Below, in pieces: positions 19,301 through 27,776 of a DNA stretch of 27,776 nucleotides (the stretch's first letter is position 1; every line of letters begins with the position of its first letter). This stretch comes from a virus. Made by a program: the position numbers and the translations under genes. The notes under the pieces were generated by a model. It saw nothing but the letters and a program-made list of their open reading frames with translations. It made no database searches and had not been told where the DNA came from. The stretch covers positions 1 to 27,776 of IMG/VR virus record IMGVR_UViG_3300044825_000639, one strand, 5' to 3'.

Positions 19301-21892
19301 GGGCTTCTGTCGCTCACGAGCGCCAATAACACCGGACTCAATGTCACGGAATACATCGTCGTAACCCTGCCTGCGCATGTTATTGAACATGCCGCGCACA
19401 GCCTCGACAACACGATTTATGAGGCCCCGAACATTGCTGGGAGGCCCAAGCTTCTTCAAGCGCCAGTCGCGGAACATCTCTGCGACCGCTTCCTCTCGTA
19501 TAACGGCGGGGTTCTGATATACGGCGTTGGTCCTGCCAAGCGGCTCGTATATCGTCTTGGCGCGATCAAGGTATGTGTATTTCTTCCCCGGCACCAAGGT
19601 CTCACCGGCTGCACGAAGAAGCATGCTCATCTCGTTTTCGCGGATGAGGCCGAGCGTGACAAGAGAGTGTATGGACTCGTGGTTTAGCACCTCGAATACC
19701 CTGTCCGTCAACTGCTCGACAGTTAGATCTGGATCATAGATGCCGGTGGCAATCGTAATGACAGACTTGCCACCGGGATTTGATTGTTCGCCAAGGGTTG
19801 CGCGGAACCGAAGATTGTCCATGAAGGCGGGAACAAACTTTGTTTGAACATCCTTGAGGCCGTACTTGTTAAGCTGATCTCGAACCCCGGAGGATATCTT
19901 GTCAATCCGCTCATCCATGCGCTTGCGGATCGCCTCCTGCTCTTGAGCGGATATAACCTCTATGTCAGCTTCAACATCTGCCGTGCCGACTGGCTCCGAG
20001 ATTATAGGCTCAGCAACGGGAACGGATGCGGGGGCAACGGCCTCGGCAACCTCTTTCGGGGTTGCAACTGTGGGTTCGGAGATGGGTGGATCAGACACCT
20101 CAACAATTTCATTTCCGGGATGATAACGCCTCCCGTTGTCCCAGACCTCTAGCGGCATAAGGCCAACCGAAGGTTGAGCAAACGTCTTTACGTCGGTATC
20201 GGGGATGAATTCATTTGCTTTCGGGCCATCAATGTACTTTACGCCAATGACGCCGGGTTCCCTTTCGGCCACAACAGGAGTGCCGGGGAGATCGTCTCTG
20301 CGCAACTTGCCAAGGTTGTAAAGATCCTCTGGGCGAATGAAGAAGGTCTTCTGAGACTTCTCCTTGACACCCACATCCGTAGGTGAGTGACCCGGATGCA
20401 GGCTCTTCACCCGAACTGTGCCGCCATCGGGGAAAAGCGTGTACTGAGACCCCATGGATGTCTTGAAAATCTTACTCGGCTTCAGCCCCTCGCCAAAAGA
20501 CGGCTTGGGAGGCTCTGGAGCGGCTTCCGCTGCTGGCGCTACCTCTGGGGCCTCAATGGCCGAAATGCCAGCCTCTGGCGCTCCCACGGGCTCCGCTGCG
20601 GGTGCCAATGGTTCAATCTTGGGGGCGGGCCGGGTTCCGGGCTTGAGTGTCTCAGTGGGGATCGCCTGTCCAGTCACAAGGTTCTGGAGGTTGACCTTCT
20701 TTCCGGCAATCTTTTGGTACTGGTTTACGGCATCAACCGCGTTAACGGGGTCGCTGAATTCAGCGATCTTCGCCCCCTGAAAATCAGTTACGTGATACCG
20801 CTCTATCGGAGCGCGAAGTTTGTTCTCCGGCGTTGGTTCAATGCGGATCTTGTTAAGCTTCAGCGTACCAATCTTGGGTTGTGCCGACAACTGCTCAACG
20901 CCGGTATTGATCTCGGCAAAGCGACCCATCTCGCGGGCCTGCTGCTTTTCAGTTGCGATATCACCGCGAAGCTCTGCTTGAGCCTGAACCCGCTCGGGGG
21001 TTTGTGCCGGGGCTGCAATTCTGGCGACGGTCTCAGCGCCACCACCGATAACACCGCCAGCCAATGCGCCCGCAGCAGCGGCGTTCAGAAGCTCGTTCTG
21101 AACCGATGCGTCGAACTCAAGAAGCTTTTCGGGGTTTGCCTGTGCAAGCTCAATCGCCTGCTGAGCGGGCTCGGTGAGAGCCTCTGTGCCCGCTATTGTG
21201 GCGACCTCCTTAAAGAAGGATTTCTTTGCCGCATCGTAAGCAATACCGGCACCCGGAAGCTTCCTTGCGACAAGAACATCAAATGCCGCGTCAAGGGGGG
21301 CCTGCGCAACAGCGCCAACAGTCGCAGCCGTGCCGCTGGTTTCCTCAAGCGGGATGCCCTGCTCTTGAGCCTGACGCTGAAGGTTTCCGCCAATAAAGAA
21401 TGGCAGCGAAGCCAAGGCGCTGCCTATAAGCGCACCAATGGGAATCGTCACAGGTGCGGCTGGGCCACCCAGCGCACCGACTGAAGCACCGACAAGAGCG
21501 CCACCAATTCCAACAGCAGTCTCGGGCGCAGATTGGGCAATGGTGGAACCTGCAAACTTAGCTACATCGCCGACGCCCTCAATCTCGGAGATGTCGGCAA
21601 CATCCGGCTTGTACTTGGCAGCGTAATCCTCGCTCTCTCTGGAGGTATCAAAAAGATATTGCGAGAGATCCTCAAGTCCAGCCGCTTGAGCAGCCTTGCC
21701 GCCCGCCGCACTGAGTCGGCCAATTGACGAATAGAATCCAGACTGAAGAGCGCCAATGCCCTCCTCCGGAACTGGTGCCGAAGGAGTTTTCGGGTATTTC
21801 GCAATAACGTAATCAACGACCTGTTGATCCGTCATGTCGTCGGGAAAGCTTAGTGCCCGACCGGCTTCCGGTACGTACAGGATTCTTGGCAT
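16358..21892 (-). CDS. Giant LPD38-type internal virion / polyvalent protein
   Basis: 1844 residues, last gene of the virion operon. N-terminal domain (residues 1-40), Gly/Ala-rich hydrophobic segment (about 125-170) that could insert in a membrane, a second such stretch (AAAAGALAGGVIGGGAE), Pro/Ala/Glu-rich linkers (about 420-470 and 610-645), a possible metallopeptidase motif HESIH (738-742), and, from about residue 1285, RWLASVNTALNPEFMLVNFP and following sequence typical of the LPD38 domain of phage polyvalent proteins. The C-terminus is a coiled coil. Such proteins are packaged in the particle and thought to enter the cell with the DNA. The ribosome site is weak (GAG). The stop overlaps the integrase stop, with no terminator between. 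Confidence 0.8.
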   Translation of the reverse strand: MPRILYVPEAGRALSFPDDMTDQQVVDYVIAKYPKTPSAPVPEEGIGALQSGFYSSIGRLSAAGGKAAQAAGLEDLSQYLFDTSRESEDYAAKYKPDVADISEIEGVGDVAKFAGSTIAQSAPETAVGIGGALVGASVGALGGPAAPVTIPIGALIGSALASLPFFIGGNLQRQAQEQGIPLEETSGTAATVGAVAQAPLDAAFDVLVARKLPGAGIAYDAAKKSFFKEVATIAGTEALTEPAQQAIELAQANPEKLLEFDASVQNELLNAAAAGALAGGVIGGGAETVARIAAPAQTPERVQAQAELRGDIATEKQQAREMGRFAEINTGVEQLSAQPKIGTLKLNKIRIEPTPENKLRAPIERYHVTDFQGAKIAEFSDPVNAVDAVNQYQKIAGKKVNLQNLVTGQAIPTETLKPGTRPAPKIEPLAPAAEPVGAPEAGISAIEAPEVAPAAEAAPEPPKPSFGEGLKPSKIFKTSMGSQYTLFPDGGTVRVKSLHPGHSPTDVGVKEKSQKTFFIRPEDLYNLGKLRRDDLPGTPVVAEREPGVIGVKYIDGPKANEFIPDTDVKTFAQPSVGLMPLEVWDNGRRYHPGNEIVEVSDPPISEPTVATPKEVAEAVAPASVPVAEPIISEPVGTADVEADIEVISAQEQEAIRKRMDERIDKISSGVRDQLNKYGLKDVQTKFVPAFMDNLRFRATLGEQSNPGGKSVITIATGIYDPDLTVEQLTDRVFEVLNHESIHSLVTLGLIRENEMSMLLRAAGETLVPGKKYTYLDRAKTIYEPLGRTNAVYQNPAVIREEAVAEMFRDWRLKKLGPPSNVRGLINRVVEAVRGMFNNMRRQGYDDVFRDIESGVIGARERQKPKSRILTPGEKRVMAKPQLPSLAHSPEYPYEQRVPEVNAAQVNRVEHAVEYGAAVNLLDRVMNSRTGKIATFFVPDVYRPDKTTWTRLIQNFADKMLPLGQFVDFIRQNGGTVPDALDAAMHEDLMRSRVGNFLDKREQDLYTPLFTFLRENNITLAEFEDYLYGLHAPERNERIREINPNADPALGSGMSDEDARAIVAAVDADPRRNDFYAARDMFRRIVDDTNQLRVDAGLTPDFDQMFVNDENGNPVRIKQYDNYVPLRGFADESVTEGEIEEELRARVGQGFKIRGREDMRAFGRHSRASDLVAHAILQNTEALIRAEKNKVGLSLLGLIENNPELAAQQGVEVIVSGKKPLKKYISSKGVVKSMVDPMYKNSDEVLVVKRNGEEIPIRIDNPFLQKALLSKKTGSPDIAEKALNFLQRTNRWLASVNTALNPEFMLVNFPRDLQTALINISQYEIDGIKKSVFKDAVGAIRSVHQILRNPGTQNAWSDWYKMFLEDGGNTNGFFGTFTLNDRLREIEKLTQGQSGSPMKRAGQAVGFVRDMLENMNGAFENAIRLSVYKNTIEAGVPRKRAAQIAKNLTVNFDKRGVYGPFLNSLYLFYNASVQGTLAMAMAAGRSKKVRRAFAGLFVVGMLQDIINSLMSDEDDDGQLLYDKIPNYKLESNLIIMDPTGITENGYFAIPLPYGFNAFVNAGRAVSRSVRGEYKTSEAATSIGSTFIDSFNPIGGTESLLNFLSPTAVDPLVALTINQDFTGRRIYPEPFPGSVPKANSQLYWTSTSPFFKKTADFLNEATGGSEYVSGAIDLNPAVLEYVYDYFTGGLGAFVRRTYDTATNKIPAALNGDLEALDANDIPFFRKVYGNVSERISFEDYFDKVNHVLARGEELKSAMKSGDPESVKSVRARFADELKIYPTVRALANRRNQLAAQVRKLRENEKIPPEEKRRRIEMLQKQIEEITGRVGKLYEENVDYKYPSFFS

Positions 21893-21913
21893 TTTACACT
21901 CGGATTGTGTGAA

Positions 21914-23236
21914 TTATCTCTTTGGAGGTATAACGCTTCTGCTGGCGGTGTCAACTGACGGGATCGCGCTGATTTGATAGTATTTGGACAAGAAGTCCTC
22001 CATGCCGCCCTGAATCGTGCCAAGCTCGTCTATCTGGTTCTGGAGCATCAATATGCGGGCATTGCCTTCTTCCGTGGTAAGGATGCCATCTCTTACGGCC
22101 TTGTTCACATCTTCGATGCGCTCATAAAGCCTGTTGCGCTCAGTTGTGATGCCTGACTGTCTGTCGGCGGCATACTCGGCACGAGCCCTCTGCGCAGCAG
22201 CAGCGGTGCTTCTGTCGTCTTCAGCCGCCGCCAAATCAAATTGATACTCTGCTTTCTTGAGTTCAAGTTCTGCAAGCCTGCGAGCCTGCTTCTCTCTTGC
22301 CGCTACCTCGCTAAATGCAAGGCCTGCATTCGCTATGCTTTCAGCAGTGCTTTGTCCGGGCTCTGCAAAAGCAGCAGCCATGGCAAACCACTTCTGCGCC
22401 CTCTCAACGCCAGAAGGCTCGGAGTAGCCATAAATTTCCAGCATCTTTTTCTTGAGCTCAGCCCTGTCGGGGGCCGTAAGATTTTCCTCAGACCCATCAA
22501 GTTTACCGGCATTTTCGTCGCGTGGGATTGGCGGTCTTTTAAGCATCTCTGCGTAACGCTCTTGCGCCTGAATGTCCCTTGACGCTTCAGCCGCCGAAAG
22601 GGAGTTGTCAAGAGCTTCCTGTGTAATTCTCTCCTCCCTTGTTGGCCAGCTAGGAATTGGAGAATTCGGAAGACGCCTTCCAAGATTAGCTATGGACTCA
22701 CCGACCGACCCCGCAACCTCCGGAATTTTATTGCCAACATAACCGGCAAACTCAGGGATTGTTTCCGTAAAGAAGGAAGTGAAAGGCGAGAGGTCAACCT
22801 CTCCAGAAGGGGAGGGTGCCGCAAGAGGGTCCGTGTATGTGTAAGGGGACGCTCCATCTCCCGAGGTGTAAACCAAGCCCTTGTCTTGATAACGCTGCAC
22901 CATTCCGCCCCTGCGCATTCCTTCGCCACCGGGGAGAGCAGCAACACCGGCCTGCGGCGGCATCTGGGGAGGCGGCATTTGGGGAGGCGGCATCTGGGGC
23001 GGGGCCTGCATTGGAGCCTGAATATTCTGCGGCACTTTCGCAAGCTGCTTGGTCAGTGTATCGACAACCGACTCCTGCGGACCACCGGAGAACTGCTGAC
23101 GAATTGACTGACGGCGCTGAGCCTCTGCCGCAACAAGGAACGGCGGGACTTCACCTGTAGGATTCTGCATAAGCGTCGAGATCCTGTCGTCAGGAAGACC
23201 CTTGAGAAGATCCGCGTATTCAATGAGGTTCGGCAT
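21914..23236 (-). CDS. Virion-associated structural protein, 440 residues
   Basis: Opens MPNLIEYADLLKGLPDDRI, then NPTGEVPPFLVAAEAQRR, a start that I associate with internal or head-tail proteins of uncultured podovirus-like phages. Residues 79-95 repeat PPQMP. A glycine motif (RRGGMVQRYQDKGLVY) follows near residue 107. The C-terminal half is Ala/Glu/Arg-rich coiled coil. Exact place in the particle is unknown. It begins 2 bases after the preceding stop and ends 21 bases before the giant gene's start. Confidence 0.65.
   Translation of the reverse strand: MPNLIEYADLLKGLPDDRISTLMQNPTGEVPPFLVAAEAQRRQSIRQQFSGGPQESVVDTLTKQLAKVPQNIQAPMQAPPQMPPPQMPPPQMPPQAGVAALPGGEGMRRGGMVQRYQDKGLVYTSGDGASPYTYTDPLAAPSPSGEVDLSPFTSFFTETIPEFAGYVGNKIPEVAGSVGESIANLGRRLPNSPIPSWPTREERITQEALDNSLSAAEASRDIQAQERYAEMLKRPPIPRDENAGKLDGSEENLTAPDRAELKKKMLEIYGYSEPSGVERAQKWFAMAAAFAEPGQSTAESIANAGLAFSEVAAREKQARRLAELELKKAEYQFDLAAAEDDRSTAAAAQRARAEYAADRQSGITTERNRLYERIEDVNKAVRDGILTTEEGNARILMLQNQIDELGTIQGGMEDFLSKYYQISAIPSVDTASRSVIPPKR
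22956..23000 (-). repeat. Three tandem 15-base repeats encoding PPQMP
   Basis: The block GGCGGCATCTGGGGA (plus-strand reading) starts at 22956, 22971 and 22986, encoding a Pro/Gln/Met linker on the minus strand. Copies differ by one or two bases; slippage could change the copy number. Confidence 0.8.
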
Positions 23237-23237
23237 G

Positions 23238-24515
23238 TCAGCGCTCGTACTTGCTGTAATACTGAGGTTGAAGATCGGCTAGTCCGCCACCGTTGTAGCG
23301 ACGGACCACTCTGTGACGCTGAAGGCCGCTTGGGACAAGTCCGCCTCGGCGTCCCTTCCAAAGATCTGAAGCGGCATCAATAGCGCCCAATGCAGTCGAT
23401 CCGAGGCTTGCCGCCGTCTGGAACCAGTTCGTATTTGGCTGACCCTGCGTCTGGACCTGCTGCACACCGCCAAAAAGAGACCCCGTCGCATTAGCCTGCG
23501 CTTGAGAGGCTGATAATCCATACATATTTTGAGCGAGGTTCCTTGCCTCTTCCTGCTGGCCCGCCTGCTGTAGCGCGGATATCGTTGATGCTTGCTTGTT
23601 GTAAGCCTGCTGAGCAAGAGCCGCCTGCTGAGCAGCAGATGCGCCCATGCCACGCAAAGATTCAAGTTCTGCCTCTTTGGCCGCAGCAACCTGTGCCGCA
23701 GTCTGCTGACGGGCGGCAAGAGCGCCTCCAATGCCCTGAAATTCAGCGCCTTTACCAAACTGACGAGACTGCTCCTCGGTTTGACGCGCGGCAAGGACAC
23801 CTTGAAGGCCCTGAAACTCAGCACCCTTGCCAAACTGACGCGATTGCTCTTCAGCAGTCTCGGCAGCCATTCGGTCGGCAACCTCCTTGCCGTAAAGCTG
23901 AACGGCAGCCTCATATCCAGCCTGAAGGCTCTGAGCATCAAGATCCGCAAGCTGCTCGGCGTAATTGCGTCGGGCAAGCTCCTCTTGAATCGCAGCACCA
24001 GAACCACCAAAAGCACCAGCGCGAGCAGCCTGAACCTCGCGCTCGCCACGGGCTTCGTCATAAGTTCGTTTCAGGCGAGCCCTCTGCCTGTCAGCTACAA
24101 GCTGTTCGTAGGGGGACATGCGCTCCTGAATGTTCTGGGTGCGGTAGTCGGAGCGAGAAAACTCGGAGGGATCATACTGACCAGCCTCACGATAAGCCCT
24201 GCGGAGCCCTTCAAGCTCCATGGCGTCATACTTGCCAGCCTTGCCGTACTTACGCTCAAGGTCCTCAAAATTTGTCTTGTCGTAATTACCGGCTTGTCTA
24301 TATTGGTTGAATAGCCTACCGCTACGAGCAAGCGCCTCTTTGGCTTCTTTGTTGCCAGCCTTTGATAGCTTTAATAGCTGCTGATACGCCGCATCAGTGA
24401 AGCCGCTCCTATCTGGGTATCCCTGAGATATTGCGAACTCATAAGCCGCCTGCTGCTGCTCAAGCTGCTTTTGGATTGCCTTTGCTACATCTTTGCCAGT
24501 TTCAGTCTTTGCCAT
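23238..24515 (-). CDS. Virion-associated coiled-coil protein, 425 residues
   Basis: Almost entirely Ala/Gln/Glu-rich helix, typical of a scaffold-like or internal virion protein. Repeating GNYDKTNFEDLERKYGKAGK-type units occur near residues 75-120 (GNYD, GKYD, GQYD). A 25-residue unit beginning EEQSRQFGKGAEFQG is duplicated in tandem (about 221-270). The C-terminus carries GRRGGLV, then VVRRYNGGGLADLQ, a motif shared with both neighbours. No enzymatic motif. Function inferred only from position between tail and internal proteins. Confidence 0.65.
   Translation of the reverse strand: MAKTETGKDVAKAIQKQLEQQQAAYEFAISQGYPDRSGFTDAAYQQLLKLSKAGNKEAKEALARSGRLFNQYRQAGNYDKTNFEDLERKYGKAGKYDAMELEGLRRAYREAGQYDPSEFSRSDYRTQNIQERMSPYEQLVADRQRARLKRTYDEARGEREVQAARAGAFGGSGAAIQEELARRNYAEQLADLDAQSLQAGYEAAVQLYGKEVADRMAAETAEEQSRQFGKGAEFQGLQGVLAARQTEEQSRQFGKGAEFQGIGGALAARQQTAAQVAAAKEAELESLRGMGASAAQQAALAQQAYNKQASTISALQQAGQQEEARNLAQNMYGLSASQAQANATGSLFGGVQQVQTQGQPNTNWFQTAASLGSTALGAIDAASDLWKGRRGGLVPSGLQRHRVVRRYNGGGLADLQPQYYSKYER
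23707..23856 (-). repeat. Tandem 75-base duplication within the coiled-coil virion gene
   Basis: Units begin at 23707 and 23782 (plus-strand reading TGACGGGCGG and TGACGCGCGG) and code for two 25-residue copies. DNA copies have diverged more than the protein, so the duplication is old and selected. Confidence 0.75.
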
Positions 24516-24517
24516 TT

Positions 24518-25273
24518 TTACACCGGAAGGAATTCGCTAGGGTTGATGGGTTCGGATCCTTTTATAAGCTCGGATCCTTCTTCTCTCAGACGCGCAACCA
24601 TGGCGTCCAGAACTTTCGCACCGGCCTCTGTAGAACCATCGCCAAGTGTGGCAACAGCCCATGCCGGAATAACGTATTCTCCGCTTGCAATGCGGACATC
24701 CTCGCGGCCATCAATAGAACCGGGGACCAAATCTGCGACCCCGCTTCCGGGGCCTGACACAACACCACCGTCGGCATAAGCCCGCATAAGCTCTGCGGTC
24801 GCCTCACGGCCAAACATTTCGTCGTAGTCGTTAAGCGCCTTGCGGGGGTTCGGATGCTGCCCACGAAGAGCCGCGATGCCATTCGATACCACGCCGCCCT
24901 TCTGGAGGGTCTGCTGGACTACGCCGCCACGAGCCATTGCCTGACCAGCCATCGGGCGCTGTAGGGGCTGAATCGGGCTGAGTGGCTTTGTTCCAATTCC
25001 GGTTGTGGAGGCCGTCGTCGAATACCCTTGGGTGTTGTAGCTGCCGGGCTGCGGAGCAGGCTGTGCCGGAGGCTGCAAGAAAGCGCCAATCTGTGTCTCG
25101 GACTTCTGGGGGTTCAAGTTCCCAAGCTGGGGTGCCGGACGAAACGGGGCCGGAGAATTCATCTGAAGCCCGCTGATACCCTGATTATAGCCGAAAGCGG
25201 GCTTGTTGAGAAGTTCTTGGGGCTGCTGATACTGCGCCTGACCGAAGCCTTGAGGGATGCCATTGAAGTACAT
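24518..25273 (-). CDS. Virion structural protein, 251 residues
   Basis: N-terminal half Pro/Gln/Gly-rich and low complexity (QAQYQQPQELLNKPAFGYNQ). From residue 100: MARGGVVQQTLQKGGVV, then MRAYADGGVVSGPGSGVADL, VPGSIDGREDVRIASGEYVI and PAWAVATLGDG. This GGxxxGPGxGxxD ... GEYVIPA pattern recurs in tail and virion proteins of phages (often at the end of tape-measure-like proteins) and probably mediates assembly. Only a weak ribosome site (GAG) precedes the start; coupling to the upstream gene by a one-base gap is likely. Confidence 0.65.
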   Translation of the reverse strand: MYFNGIPQGFGQAQYQQPQELLNKPAFGYNQGISGLQMNSPAPFRPAPQLGNLNPQKSETQIGAFLQPPAQPAPQPGSYNTQGYSTTASTTGIGTKPLSPIQPLQRPMAGQAMARGGVVQQTLQKGGVVSNGIAALRGQHPNPRKALNDYDEMFGREATAELMRAYADGGVVSGPGSGVADLVPGSIDGREDVRIASGEYVIPAWAVATLGDGSTEAGAKVLDAMVARLREEGSELIKGSEPINPSEFLPV

Positions 25274-25274
25274 A

Positions 25275-25529
25275 TTAGCTCACAATCTTTAGGACCCCTC
25301 CGTCAGACCAAACGCTGCCGGGGAGTAGGTCGGTTGAGGATGTCGGAACATTCACAATTGTCAGACCGGAGACCGGATAACCGGCGATCTGCCCAGAGAG
25401 GTCAGAAGCAACAGTTAGGGGAACAGCAGCATTCGCCTTGTTAATGGCAAAGCTGATCTGACGGATCAGGCGGTTCATGTATTCCTGATCGTATTCCTTT
25501 GGGGGAAGTGGAAGTGCTGTATTGGCCAT
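25275..25529 (-). CDS. Small virion-associated protein, 84 residues
   Basis: [20 protein letters not shown], then LIRQISFAINKANAAVPLTV, and a beta-rich end (VSGLTIVNVPTSS). This small protein type typically follows the large tail gene in podovirus-like genomes, as here. Start overlaps the tail gene's stop (TAATG). Role unknown; a tail-assembly helper is plausible. Confidence 0.65.
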   Translation of the reverse strand: MANTALPLPPKEYDQEYMNRLIRQISFAINKANAAVPLTVASDLSGQIAGYPVSGLTIVNVPTSSTDLLPGSVWSDGGVLKIVS

Positions 25530-27776
25530 TACCTACGTCCATCCTGCCGCATGTCAAAGCGTGGGGTGCCGAGACGCCAAGCGACATTTTCGGCGTCACT
25601 CTCGACCCTAAGTATAACAGACCTTGCACGAAGGCGTGTAAACACCTGATTTGTGAACCTGTCCACCTTCAGATCAAGGCTGCCGTTCCGTTGAACAGTC
25701 CGCTCATCCCCGGCACCAATAGCGCTTCCCGGATAGTCCTGCGGCCTAATCGTGAACGTAACCGCTGGCTCAGCGCCGTTGTCTGGGGAGTTCCGGAACG
25801 TGATGTCCGGTATGACACGATTGATGAACAGGAAGTGATCCCCGCTTTCGATCTCAATCGGGCTTGACTGAATGTAAGCGTTTATCGGGAGTGCCGGGTC
25901 GGTAGATCCATCGTTGAAGCCGGACTCCTGACTGTACAGGTATCCGTCCGGGCTCGCAGACCTCGGGGTTGAATTACCCTTGCGGTCGATCCAAGCCGTC
26001 CTAGACATCGTGCCGTAGTACCAGATCTGCTCTACATAGTTGTAGACGACGTACCTGTCGTTTTCCCGAAGCCCCGGGGTCCCACCTTGGCTGCTCGACG
26101 GGTAGAACCAATAGATCTCGTTGTTGCCCGAATCAGACGAGCAATACACCTTGTCGCCGTCTTGAATGCTAAGGTCGGAGAAGACGTAGTCCCTAACCGT
26201 GCAGGGCATGACCTGCGCCTTACCGTCGTACATATAGAAGTTGCTGGACCCCATCCAGTATGCCACGGCACCCGTGACAATCTTGGAGTTCGGGCCGATG
26301 ATATCGAAGTTCGCACCAACGAGGTTGAAGCCGTACCCATACGGGGGGCCAACGTAGGTCATCGAGAAAAGCGATGAATCCGTCCATATCAGGATTTCCT
26401 CGCGGTTCTGGATTGCCGTCACAATATACGACCCCGAAGAAAGCCGCGTCTCACCGGCTGTCTTTGTCGTGTCTGCGGAGTCCCAATTCGTCGGATCGTT
26501 TGAGTCGGACCAGCGGACAATCATCCTGTCCTGCCCTTGGTTCACGTCAAATGGGTTTGAACCAAGAGCAATGACCTGACGGTTCTGGTCCGAAACGAGA
26601 ATTTCCGTCGCCACATACGGCATGTATTGCTTGGCGTATGCAGACCCAAGGCTGCTAAGGCTAACGGCGGGGCCGTTGGTGTCGGTGACATCCCAATAGA
26701 TGATGGAAGAAATGTAAACGTAAGCGCCGAACCCGCCAGACGTTGTCGATGATGCGTTGGCCACAACGGTGAACGTGTATGCGTTCGAGTTGACCACGGA
26801 TATTGTGTGCGTCCCGTTTAGCTGGGCAACCGGCACACCGCCTATGCCGCTTGTCAGCCCACCGATGATAACGGCGTTGCCATTTGAGAAGCCGTGGTTG
26901 ACCTGCGTCACGGTAATGGTGTTGCTGCCGTTAGTGGTCCCGACCGCATTTGAGTCAAACTGATACCCGTTGGTAAGGTTCCTCGGGCATGCGATCATGT
27001 CTTCGCCGTAATTGTCTACGGTCCAGAGGCCGCTGTAATATGTGGTGACTGTAGTGTCGGGGCCGTAACCCCAGCCATAGCCAGATGTCAGGGTCGAAGA
27101 CGAGACGGTCTGCGACTGGCTCACGGTGTATGTGCCCGTTCCGCCGGTTCCAGTACCAAAGGCCGAAATAATTGTATTGTCCGTGACCCCGGTTCCATTT
27201 ACGGAGTTGCCCAAGGTTATAACGCCAGAAGATATGGCCGTGACATTCATTGTCGTGCCGGAGATGCTGGCGGTGAATGTTGCGCCAACGCTGCCGCCCC
27301 ATCCGCCAGATCCCCAGCCAGCGTAATTCGTGGAGCCGGAAATACCGGGGTGGAATTGATAAGCAACCGAAACGCCAGATCCGCCACCCGACCCCGTAGA
27401 TGTTGCGGTGCCGGTGGTTGTGACCGTGTATGCGTTTGCGTTCAAAACGCTTGAGACGAGAAATTCCTTGTTAATCTGGACGGCGGTTATGCCGTTTACA
27501 TTCGACGACCCAGATACGGTGATGTAGTCGCCGACCACAACCCCGTGGTTTACGTCCGTTATCGTGATGATGCTGGACGTGTTGGATGTGGCAATCGGGT
27601 CGGTGCCGAGAGTCACCGACCTCCTCAGTGGGGTTATGTCGATTACGCCAGTCGAGTTGTCCACGTAGAACTTGACGTTCGTGGGGCATGCCATATAGTT
27701 TGTGCCGACAAGGCTCGACCATTCATACAGCTTCCGGCACTCACCGATAAGCGCGGTTTGGTCCTCGTACAGCCTC
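25529..27776 (-). CDS. Podovirus-type tail protein (partial, runs off the right edge)
   Basis: At least 748 residues; the ATG at 27694 is not the start because the frame stays open 27 codons further to the edge ([20 protein letters not shown]). Contains [20 protein letters not shown], two related beta-rich modules ([20 protein letters not shown] and [20 protein letters not shown]), a Gly/Thr-rich insert ([20 protein letters not shown]) and a conserved body ([57 protein letters not shown]). This is a known podovirus tail or DNA-stabilisation protein type, often auto-annotated for its ubiquitin-E1 FCCH-like module. Precise role (tail hub versus fibre) is not proven. Confidence 0.8.
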   Translation of the reverse strand, partial: RLYEDQTALIGECRKLYEWSSLVGTNYMACPTNVKFYVDNSTGVIDITPLRRSVTLGTDPIATSNTSSIITITDVNHGVVVGDYITVSGSSNVNGITAVQINKEFLVSSVLNANAYTVTTTGTATSTGSGGGSGVSVAYQFHPGISGSTNYAGWGSGGWGGSVGATFTASISGTTMNVTAISSGVITLGNSVNGTGVTDNTIISAFGTGTGGTGTYTVSQSQTVSSSTLTSGYGWGYGPDTTVTTYYSGLWTVDNYGEDMIACPRNLTNGYQFDSNAVGTTNGSNTITVTQVNHGFSNGNAVIIGGLTSGIGGVPVAQLNGTHTISVVNSNAYTFTVVANASSTTSGGFGAYVYISSIIYWDVTDTNGPAVSLSSLGSAYAKQYMPYVATEILVSDQNRQVIALGSNPFDVNQGQDRMIVRWSDSNDPTNWDSADTTKTAGETRLSSGSYIVTAIQNREEILIWTDSSLFSMTYVGPPYGYGFNLVGANFDIIGPNSKIVTGAVAYWMGSSNFYMYDGKAQVMPCTVRDYVFSDLSIQDGDKVYCSSDSGNNEIYWFYPSSSQGGTPGLRENDRYVVYNYVEQIWYYGTMSRTAWIDRKGNSTPRSASPDGYLYSQESGFNDGSTDPALPINAYIQSSPIEIESGDHFLFINRVIPDITFRNSPDNGAEPAVTFTIRPQDYPGSAIGAGDERTVQRNGSLDLKVDRFTNQVFTRLRARSVILRVESDAENVAWRLGTPRFDMRQDGRR

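Noticed and set aside
20387-21484. 365-residue plus-strand reading frame within the giant virion gene
   Set aside because: Antisense shadow of a codon-biased gene: odd Cys/Leu/Arg-rich composition, no ribosome site, no motif.
22956-23000. CRISPR-like short repeats
   Set aside because: The 15-base repeats are contiguous, without spacers, and simply encode a Pro/Gln/Met linker.
23592-24314. 240- and 255-residue plus-strand frames opposite the coiled-coil virion gene
   Set aside because: Complementary-strand artefacts of Ala/Gln-rich repeats; low-complexity products with no start signals.

Overview
The window is a large part of a tailed-phage genome (Caudoviricetes), most probably a temperate podovirus-like phage of a Gram-negative proteobacterium. 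The evidence is a small terminase subunit, a T7 gp4-type primase-helicase, an ERF annealase, a RusA resolvase, a tyrosine integrase and a block of virion proteins led by a podovirus-type tail protein and a giant LPD38-type internal protein. An alphaproteobacterial host is possible but only weakly supported. No tRNA, rRNA, CRISPR array or insertion sequence was seen. I found no DNA polymerase, CI-like repressor, endolysin, portal, capsid or large terminase. The structural genes run off the right edge and the terminase operon runs off the left edge on the same strand, so the missing packaging and head genes probably lie across a circular or permuted junction.

Layout. (1) 1-613, minus: small terminase, possibly the start of another gene at the edge. 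(2) 614-900: divergent control region with a consensus DnaA box and a promoter. (3) 901-5281, plus: an early-type accessory operon with a 68-residue protein, a 101-residue protein, an ArdC-type antirestriction protein and then at least thirteen very small genes, most overlapping or coupled by their ribosome-binding sites, ending in a terminator. (4) 5338-5724, plus: a strong sigma70-like promoter flanked by two palindromes, driving a 93-residue protein; a bidirectional terminator closes it. (5) 10323-5825, minus: replication/recombination operon (RusA, HNH nuclease, 115-residue protein, structured gap, small Cys/His protein, primase-helicase, small proteins, HExxH protein, DUF6378-like protein). 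(6) 10339-16361, plus: RecB-like exonuclease, ERF annealase, possible SSB-like protein, methyltransferase, PD-(D/E)XK nuclease, HNH nuclease, HD-domain alarmone-hydrolase-like protein, small proteins and the integrase. (7) 27776-16358, minus: virion genes.

How it fits together: ArdC would protect incoming DNA from restriction. The primase-helicase opens and primes the fork. Exonuclease, ERF annealase, SSB-like protein and RusA make a complete phage recombination set, split over two operons that diverge from a 15-bp gap. The integrase closes the rightward operon and meets the giant virion gene tail to tail with overlapping stop codons. The most unusual parts are the 390-base structured gap before the primase operon, the palindrome-flanked promoter at 5364, the attenuator-like leader before the methyltransferase, the microgene cluster, and a glycine-rich motif shared by three adjacent virion proteins.
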